Source of the DNA: Chamaesiphon sp041738715
GTDB taxonomy: Bacteria > Cyanobacteriota > Cyanobacteriia > Cyanobacteriales > Chamaesiphonaceae
Direction: 5' to 3'
Length of the DNA: 49,035 nucleotides
NCBI GenBank assembly: GCA_041738715.1
Contig: JBGSPI010000159.1
Location: 1-49,035, forward strand
Of this stretch, positions 43,329 through 49,035 are shown one piece after another; position 1 is the first letter of the stretch; each line of letters opens with the position of its first letter. The notes beneath the pieces were generated by a model that saw only the letters and a program-made list of their open reading frames with translations, searched no databases and was not told the DNA's origin. The position numbers and the translations under genes were made by a program.

Positions 43329-45564
43329 TTAAACAGCACCAAGACTTTTCAGCGTCGCAATCTCACCCGCTGTTAGTCCAGTTATCCCAGCGATGTTCGT
43401 GCCTTCATAAAGTCGATCGGGACGGAATATATTCAGACATTCGCCCGTTTTTAGATCCCACAATCGAATCGTACCATCAAAACTAGCACTTGCCAGAATT
43501 GGTGATGAATTGTCAGTCGATAGAAAGCCGACTGACGTAACACCGTTGGTATGACCTGTTAATACGTGCAAACACTCACCAGTATCCACATCCCACAGCC
43601 GAACGGTGCGATCGCTATTCATGTGTCCGCTGGCTAACCATTTACCTTGGGGATGAAAGGCAATCGTCCAGGTATTTGAGTTGCGAACGGTAAGTTTTTG
43701 GAGACATTTTCCGGTTGGCTGGTAAGATTCGGAGCGATCGCCTAGATCCCATAGATCGATTCACTCATCCCCCCACTGGCGAATAATAGCCGATCGGGAT
43801 GGATTGCTAAGGCGCGAATCCCCGTACCACCACCCTGAATGGTTTTCAGACAATGACCAGAAATCGAGGCTGGATCGATCGACAGTGGATCGCAATACTT
43901 CTCGGTTAAGCTAAAAATTAATTAGTCCGCGTCGGCGGACTTTGCATCACTAGCAGCGACTTCAGTCGCTAGCATTTCTTAACCGAGAAGTATTGCAGTG
44001 GATCGGATCGGTACTGGTGACTGACATCCCAAAACTTCATGGCGCGATCCAATCCGATACTCACGAGGACTTGTCCAGCGATCAAACTACCCAATCTCTG
44101 CGTGGAACCAAGATAACCTGCGGTAAATTCTACCGCCCAAACTGAATCTAGGTGTCCTTGCAATACTTTCAGACATTTGCCACTTACAATGTCCCACAGC
44201 CGAGCGGTGCGATCTGCACAGGCACTGACTAATAAATGACCGTCGGGACTGAATCTAACTCTAGATACTTCTTTGGTATGACCACCTAGTGTCTGGAGAC
44301 AAGCACCCGTTGTTACATCCCAAATCTTGATGGAACGATCGAAGCTACAGGTCGCAAATCGATCGCCTTGAGGATGAAAACACACCGACCAAATCTGTCC
44401 GGTATGTTCGGTCAAAGTATGCAGGCAATCGCCACTTTCGACATCCCAAATCTTCACTACAGAATCTTGCCCGGTCGTCACCATCAGTTGTCGATTGTCG
44501 ATGGGGTGTGGGGCACAAGCAATGCCACAGACTGGGGCAGAATGCCCGATGAAGATTTTCAGACATTCTGCCGTCCGCACATCCCAAATACAAATCGAGT
44601 GATCGAGATCGCTCAACCCCGCCGCTAATAATCGCCCGTCGGGACTAAAAGCCAATGTCCAGATTCTGCCTTTGTCCCACGTCTGCTGACATTCACCCGT
44701 ATTCACATCCCAGAATTTAATTCCACCACCGATACAGCCACTCACTAACATTTTGCCATCGGGACTAAAAGTCAGAGCCAAAACAAAGGTTGTATGCGCT
44801 TGGATGGCGAATAATAGTTGCCCTGTCGCTGCTTGCCAGATCTGTACCATCCCATCCTGCCCGCCAATCGCGAGCAGTTCGCCACAGGCTTCGTAGTCTT
44901 GACGATAGACTCCGGCAAATTCCCCGCTCTGCAAAATGGTTTCGCCATTGTCTAACACCAGCAAACAGCGATACGATCGCAAGTAATACAGCAACCGATT
45001 TAAGAGGGTGGGAATCGGCACCGAGACTAAATTCTCTTGCTGACAGGACAGCACTTGGATGATGTCAATTAGTAGCGATTCTAGGGGTGGAGTATTGCGA
45101 AGCGTGCGCCAGACGATGAATTCAAAGTGTCGATTGGTTTGCAGGAGTTGCTGGGCGATTTTGACCGATAGAGCGGTTTTGCCAATCCCCCCCATACTCA
45201 ACAGGGCAATCAGGCGACAGTTATCCTGTTGAATCCAAGTTGTCAGCGTAGTAATTTCTGGATCTCGCCCGTAAAACATCGAAACATTGATCGCTTCACC
45301 CCAATCGATTACTTGTGTTGCTGAGGAATCGGTCTGAATCTCTGCTGGTTCCTCATTCTGCTCGGGCTGCTGATAATCGGCGCGTTCCATCTGCAACCCA
45401 AAAGCCACAAACACCAGATCCAATGTTTGCTTATCCACGCCGATCCGAGCGGCTAAAACCTTTGTCATGGTCGAGAGATAACCGCGATCGTTCGCTGAGT
45501 TCTTCGATCGTGAACCTGTCGCCTGCATTCTCTGTTTTCTCCAGTTCTCGCCGTGCATTTTCAA
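43329..45564 (-). pseudogene. NB-ARC/WD40 repeat protein gene, broken by several lesions
   Basis: The minus strand carries a STAND-type signalling protein: an N-terminal helical segment, NB-ARC P-loop GGIGKTALS (about residue 123 of the largest frame), LLVLDNGETILQ, then many WD40 repeats. Lesions seen: (a) near 45465 the frame shifts, since upstream ARRELEKTENAGDRFTIEEL is in another frame from TMTKVLAARIGVD; (b) near 44875 NB-ARC text (YEACGELL) runs straight into WD40 text (AIGGQDGMVQIW), an internal deletion; (c) a 103-bp MITE at 43893-43995; (d) a frameshift near 43750, where the last WD40 repeats switch frame. The largest intact frame is 43969-45564 (531 aa), the last is 43329-43622. 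No in-frame start is clear. Confidence 0.85.
43893..43995. mobile_element. 103-bp MITE inside the WD40 gene
   Basis: Perfect 18-bp terminal inverted repeats CAATACTTCTCGGTTAAG (43893-43910) and its complement (43978-43995), flanked by an exact 10-bp target duplication CAGTGGATCG (43883-43892 and 43996-44005). Internally there are two hairpins, AGTCCGC-gtc-GGCGGACT-like and TAGC.GCGAC-ttca-GTCGCTA. There is no coding capacity. Removing the element plus one duplication restores continuous WD40 reading (DPLSIDPASISGHCLKTI). A 10-bp duplication is compatible with an IS4/ISAs1-group transposase acting in trans, which is inference. Confidence 0.92.
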
Positions 45565-45624
45565 TCCAGTGAAGGACTAGGGATTAGAGCGACTGGAACA
45601 GTGATATCCAGATTGGGAGGAAGC

Positions 45625-45843
45625 ATAATCAATGCTTATCACCGCAGACAAAATCACTATGCCAAGGTTGTTAAAGGATTACAGAGAGCTTTAGATGTCC
45701 AACGATTAATTCACAACTGGGTTCGACCCCATTGGGGCTTATCGAAAAACCAGACTCCAGCTATGGCGATGGGCTATCTTCCTCGACCCATGACTATGCT
45801 TGAACTCCTTTCCTTCCGTGGCTTTCAATATACCACTCTTTAA
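45625..45843 (+). pseudogene. 3' remnant of a DDE transposase
   Basis: About 70 codons ending at 45843 read HRRQNHYAKVVKGLQRALD, then HNWVRPHWGLSKNQTPAMAM and a closing MTMLELLSFRGFQYTTL. This is the C-terminal part of a DDE/integrase-core transposase of an IS1/IS481-like type. The N-terminal part with the catalytic aspartates is absent; the preceding in-frame codons overlap the start of the broken WD40 gene and look unrelated. This fragment probably marks the event that cut the 5' end of that gene. The IS family is uncertain. Confidence 0.65.
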
Positions 45844-45930
45844 CTGAACAGTGCCCAGCACAATCTTACTCATCTCTTAACCGCTTGTCGAATAAACCCA
45901 AAATTGCCTGCCTAGCTTTATGAGGGTATG

Positions 45931-46731
45931 TTACATTTCCTCTGGTGAATTTTGTTGAGCCAACATCGGCGAAAGATAGGCAACTAAAACCCCGATCGCA
46001 AATCCAGAACAATTTCGCAGTAGGGGCAACCATTCAGAGGTACGGGTAATCACAGGTGCGATGCCAAAAGCAATAAATAGAATCCCCCACAATGGTGAAA
46101 AAATCAATGCCCACTGCCAAGAAAATCCCCCTTCAGTCTTGCTCCGAGATTGTCCGGCAAAACCGCAGACTACCCCACCCAGAATCGACGTAGTGAGGGT
46201 GAGCAACCACTGTTCTTTTGGCAATCCGGGCACAACATTGCAGCCACCCTGCACTAGACAAGTTTTAACGGCGGCTAGAGAGTCTAGAATCGCGTTATCC
46301 TCGCCATTTTCCCGAACATAGTATAAGTTTCCAAATCTGGTCTGAAGTTCGATCCAGAAGGTTCTGGGCATGAGCTTGTACACATCATCGCCGACGCGGA
46401 AGTTGAGAATATTACCCCCGCGAGTGTCGGCTACGACTAGGACGCTTTTCTCATCTAGGTTCCAATATTGACTTACTGCACGTCCAGGAGTGCGATCGTA
46501 TTGAGTTAAGATCCGTAGTTTCCAGCCCGTGTCAGCTTCAAAGGCATCGATTTCCTTGACTAATTTATGTTCCTGAATAGCGGTAAAACTCTTAGCAAGA
46601 TCGATGATGGGGGTTTGCTCTTTGGGCAAAAGCTCGGGGTTGTCATAGGCTTGCGCGGGCGAAGCGATCGACCATAGAGACAGGCTCAACACGATCGCAA
46701 TTACAGATCCTAACAGACGGCGTAATATCAT
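45931..46731 (-). CDS. psb32: Psb32-like TPM-domain protein (photosystem II repair), 266 aa
   Basis: A thylakoid or periplasmic TPM-domain protein. A signal peptide ends at ASPAQA (about residue 28). The TPM domain (about 30-170) contains IIDLAKSFTAIQEHKLVKEI, GWKLRILTQYDRTPG and YWNLDEKSVLVVADTRGGNIL. Up to three hydrophobic segments near the C-terminus (about 178-258) suggest membrane anchoring. This layout matches cyanobacterial Psb32, implicated in protecting and repairing photosystem II under high light. It is intact in the middle of a decay zone. ATG 46731 gives a normal basic-hydrophobic signal peptide. Confidence 0.85.
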   Translation of the reverse strand: MILRRLLGSVIAIVLSLSLWSIASPAQAYDNPELLPKEQTPIIDLAKSFTAIQEHKLVKEIDAFEADTGWKLRILTQYDRTPGRAVSQYWNLDEKSVLVVADTRGGNILNFRVGDDVYKLMPRTFWIELQTRFGNLYYVRENGEDNAILDSLAAVKTCLVQGGCNVVPGLPKEQWLLTLTTSILGGVVCGFAGQSRSKTEGGFSWQWALIFSPLWGILFIAFGIAPVITRTSEWLPLLRNCSGFAIGVLVAYLSPMLAQQNSPEEM

Positions 46732-47121
46732 TTACAAAGGAAGATTAATCTATTATTAATTTAATTTACAATACTTTACCTTAGCAGAAAAAGCTGTCAG
46801 TTGCATTAGGGAACACGGATTAGTGCTTTGGTCATAATTCTGTGAGCGAACTCTGTCACAGAATCGACATACTGACTATAATATTGATGATAACTGATAA
46901 GTAGTTTTGTGTTACAAAGCAAGGCTATGTGTATTCACTCAGTGACTGTATAACCCAGACCTCTCTGATGAATAATCTGTGGGATGACCGATATAGTCAA
47001 CCCGAATTTAAGCAATCGATCGGGTGATTCGGTATTAAAAACCTCAGTGTAGCAATTTAATAACTCATCTTGAGTAAAGGTTACATGGTGCGGCAAAAAA
47101 ATGAATTATGAAATGCAAGAT
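46732..47121. other. 390-bp gap between psb32-like and the interrupted Uma2 gene
   Basis: No gene supported. It includes the psb32-like promoter region and an inverted repeat TTCTGTGA-N10-TCACAGAA (46838-46863). The TGTGA/TCACA halves recall a CRP site, but the 10-bp spacer is too long for one. Confidence 0.45.
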
Positions 47122-47592
47122 TCAAAGAATCGATCTGAGATCGAGCGTAAACCCAGGGAGTACATCCTCACCGCTCAGACTAACCGGAGATTGTAGCACA
47201 TTCACATCCCGACCCAGACGGTAAATTTCAACCTGCTGCTGTTGCGGATTAATCAACCAACCTAAGCGCACTCCCACTCGACGATATTCTTCCATCTTGG
47301 TTTGCACATCCTTGAGCGGGTCACTTTTCGAGCGCAGTTCGATGACAAAATCGGGCACGACTGGAATAAAGCCAGAAATATCGATCCCCTCTAGCCGCGA
47401 CTTCTCGATCCAGGAAACATCTGGCGATGGATTTCTGCCACCAAATGCTGAAAAGTCATAGCCCGTTGAGGAATCAAAGACCTCACCTAGTCCAGTCTGC
47501 TCATTCCAGACTACAAGTCGAGCATTAAGTTTTGAGTTTCGTTTTCCACAGGAGTTACGCAGTTGGAGGAGAAATGAGCTAGCATCAGAGGA

Positions 47593-48015
47593 ATGAACCT
47601 AGCCAAATACACAGCGATAGAGTACATCGACTTTCTCATCGCCACGCAAAAGGTCTATAGTTGCAGCGAAGCCGAAAGAGTACAACCACTAACAGATAGT
47701 AGCGCATCTCATGATGCCATCAACAGGCTGTTACATCGAGTAGAACCAGACCCAGAAGAGTTATGGCAAGAGTCAAAAGCCTTTGTCAATCTGACAAAAG
47801 GAATACTGGTGCTAGACGATACGATGATGGACAAATGGTTTGCCAAAAAGATGGACTTAGTGTCGCGGCAGTGGTCGGGAAGACACAAACGAGTAGTGCG
47901 CGGCATTAACTTGACTACTCTGCTATGGTCGGACGGGGATAAACACATCCCCTGCGACTATCGGCTCTATGAGAAGCAAGTAGATGGAGCGACTAAAAAC
48001 GACCTTTTCGAGTAA
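47593..48015 (+). CDS. Transposase, N-terminal frame (IS701-like), 140 aa
   Basis: The first half of a DDE transposase. LDDTMMDKWFAKKM contains the first catalytic aspartate, and WSGRHKRVVRGINLTTLLW followed by YRLYEKQVDGATKNDLFE matches the IS701-like group. It ends at TAA 48013-48015, whose last A is also the first base of the ATG opening the second frame. Homologues I recall are single-frame (KND.F..ML...), so either a small deletion split the gene or stop-restart/frameshifting joins the halves. Confidence 0.8.
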   Translation: MNLAKYTAIEYIDFLIATQKVYSCSEAERVQPLTDSSASHDAINRLLHRVEPDPEELWQESKAFVNLTKGILVLDDTMMDKWFAKKMDLVSRQWSGRHKRVVRGINLTTLLWSDGDKHIPCDYRLYEKQVDGATKNDLFE

Positions 48016-48587
48016 TGCTGGCAACAGCCAAGGAGAGAGGATTTCAACCCCAATGCGTGGCATTTGACAGTTGGTTTAGTGGTTTAGAAAATCTCAAACT
48101 GATTAACACCTATGGCTGGACGTGGTTAACTCGACTCAAATGCAATCGACAGGTCAATCCCGACCGGATGGGCAATCGCCCCATTAGTGAGGTGGAAATC
48201 TCCCCCAATGGTACTGTGGTTCATCTCAAAGGTTACGGTTTTGTGCTCGTATTCAAGATTGTTGCTCCAGACGGTGACATTGATTATTGGGCTACAAACA
48301 ACCTATCAATGAATCAGCTACAACGCCTGCAATGGGCGGAATATGAGTGGTCGATTGAGGAATACCATCGCGGCTTAAAACAGTGTTGCGGTGTTGATAA
48401 ATGTTTTGCTCGCTCGGCTCGCGCCCAACGCAACCATATTGGCTTCTCCATTCGTGCTTTCCTGCGCCTGGAAATGCACTGGTTCAACACTGGCATCAGT
48501 TGGTATGAGTCCAAACTCAGTATCGTTCGTGATGCTGTTCGCTCTTATTTGACTGCTCCTTTGTTTACTCTTTCTCCAACTGCGTAA
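48015..48587 (+). CDS. Transposase, C-terminal frame (IS701-like), 190 aa
   Basis: Continues the transposase: FQPQCVAFDSWFSGLENLKL (second catalytic aspartate region), GWTWLTRLKCNRQVNP, VVHLKGYGFVLVFKIV, EWSIEEYHRGLKQCCGVD (catalytic glutamate) and FSIRAFLRLEMHWFNTGISWYES. It starts at ATG 48015 within TAATG. If both halves are made, the element could still be mobile. Confidence 0.8.
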   Translation: MLATAKERGFQPQCVAFDSWFSGLENLKLINTYGWTWLTRLKCNRQVNPDRMGNRPISEVEISPNGTVVHLKGYGFVLVFKIVAPDGDIDYWATNNLSMNQLQRLQWAEYEWSIEEYHRGLKQCCGVDKCFARSARAQRNHIGFSIRAFLRLEMHWFNTGISWYESKLSIVRDAVRSYLTAPLFTLSPTA

Positions 48588-48847
48588 CTCCTGTTCCAGT
48601 TTCACCACCAGTAGGAGGCCTAACAATTAATTCTCCATCGTTGGTTAACTCTAATCGCAGGTCGCGATTTAGTTCACAGAGCCGAGCAAACTCCTCCGGC
48701 GTAACCCGCAGCTTCAAATCGGCAACGTTTAGCAATACTGGTTTTACTTCTAGCGATCGCATCATACTCCTTAAACAAAGATGACAAGATAAACAGAGCA
48801 ACGCCTCATCCTCTTGACTTCAAACTCCGTCAGATCTCGATCGAGCC

Positions 48848-49035
48848 ATGAAGTCATCGGTTTATTTGCTACCAAATCCTATAAAGATATTTTCCACAGC
48901 ACTTGGCAAGTTACGAACAGAGAAAAATATGATTGAGGAGATCAAGCAGGCATCAGCACCTCCAAAACTTGCTCACAGCTACGGTTTTGGTCAAATAGAC
49001 CTTGTACCAGATGCAACATTTGGAGGTAAGCTTCA
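48848..49035 (+). CDS. Unidentified protein, 5' part only (runs off the right edge)
   Basis: An open frame from ATG 48848 continues to the window end (about 62 codons; begins MKSSVYLLPNPIKIFSTALG and later reads KLAHSYGFGQIDLVPDATFG). There is no recognised domain, signal peptide or ribosome-binding site. A later in-frame ATG at 48929 (MIEEIKQASAPPK) could be the true start. It is divergent from the interrupted Uma2 gene. Confidence 0.4.
   Translation, partial: MKSSVYLLPNPIKIFSTALGKLRTEKNMIEEIKQASAPPKLAHSYGFGQIDLVPDATFGGKL

Larger units (their letters stand above)
47549..48593. mobile_element. Complete 1,045-bp insertion sequence (IS701-like) in the Uma2 gene
   Basis: Perfect 20-bp terminal inverted repeats CAGGAGTTACGCAGTTGGAG (47549-47568; complement 48574-48593) and a 5-bp target duplication TTCCA (47544-47548 and 48594-48598). 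It carries one transposase gene in two overlapping frames on the plus strand. The transposase stop lies inside the right repeat. Confidence 0.95.
47122..48765 (-). pseudogene. Uma2 family endonuclease gene interrupted by an insertion sequence
   Basis: The N-terminal part (48765 down to 48594) reads MMRSLEVKPVLLNVADLKLR, then TPEEFARLCELNRDLRLELT and IVRPPTGGETG. The C-terminal part (47548 down to 47122) continues GKRNSKLNARLVVWNEQTG, FSAFGGRNPSPDVSW, PDFVIELRSKSDPLKDVQTK and ends at the 47122 stop. Joining the halves across one TTCCA copy gives a continuous Uma2 protein with PDVSW and PDFVIEL nuclease motifs. GGAGT before the two ATGs (48765, 48762) is the ribosome-binding site. Apart from the insertion I see no lesion, so the insertion is recent and precise excision would restore it. 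Confidence 0.92.

Noticed and set aside
46838..46863. TGTGA...TCACA as a CRP (SyCRP1) site
   Set aside because: The half-sites are 10 bp apart; CRP-type sites need 6 bp. It is listed only as an inverted repeat.

Overview
This is chromosomal DNA of a cyanobacterium. The evidence is the cyanobacterial gene content (a Psb32-like photosystem II repair protein, tocopherol biosynthesis genes, a DUF3285 protein, an OvoA-like ergothioneine synthase), the many HIP1-type GCGATCGC/CGATCG octamers, and the heptameric intergenic repeats. The genus cannot be fixed by eye. No rRNA or tRNA gene and no CRISPR array was seen.

Positions 1-2,000 are a worn edge. They hold an IS630-type transposase tail, an orphan gene, a Uma2 nuclease, and a brnTA toxin-antitoxin pair in which the antitoxin is intact and the toxin is frameshifted.

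Positions 2,000-30,000 are mostly a compact, well-kept core. In order: an ADP-ribosylglycohydrolase-like gene divergent from priA; DUF3285-ybeY-dgkA-trpG/pabA-ureohydrolase; a DUF938 methyltransferase; a sugar-binding lipoprotein; grpE-dnaK-dnaJ-tusA-like-dnaN; two FHA proteins; rluE-like divergent from the tocopherol pair hpt-tocopherol cyclase; an FkbM methyltransferase; speA behind an unusual tandem-repeat leader; an unknown 445-aa protein; a GlsB/YeaQ membrane protein; and a branched-chain amino-acid ABC transporter (binding protein and two permeases, no ATPases).

Positions 30,000-43,100 (minus strand) carry ergothioneine genes egtD and egtB, then two giant genes. The 1,968-aa product strings together an endonuclease/exonuclease/phosphatase domain, an esterase-like phytase domain, a beta-propeller phytase, a PhoD phosphatase and a calcium-binding RTX tail. 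The 1,348-aa product appears to have two glycerophosphodiesterase domains nested in a split esterase-like propeller, with a closely related RTX tail. Together they look like a secreted kit for recovering phosphate from nucleic acids, phytate, phosphoesters and phospholipid headgroups. Pho-box-like repeats lie upstream.

Positions 43,300-48,800 are a decay zone. They hold an NB-ARC/WD40 gene with several lesions, including a 103-bp MITE with a 10-bp target duplication; a transposase remnant; an intact psb32-like gene; and a second Uma2 gene split by a complete 1,045-bp insertion sequence with 20-bp inverted repeats and a 5-bp target duplication. An unidentified gene runs off the right edge.
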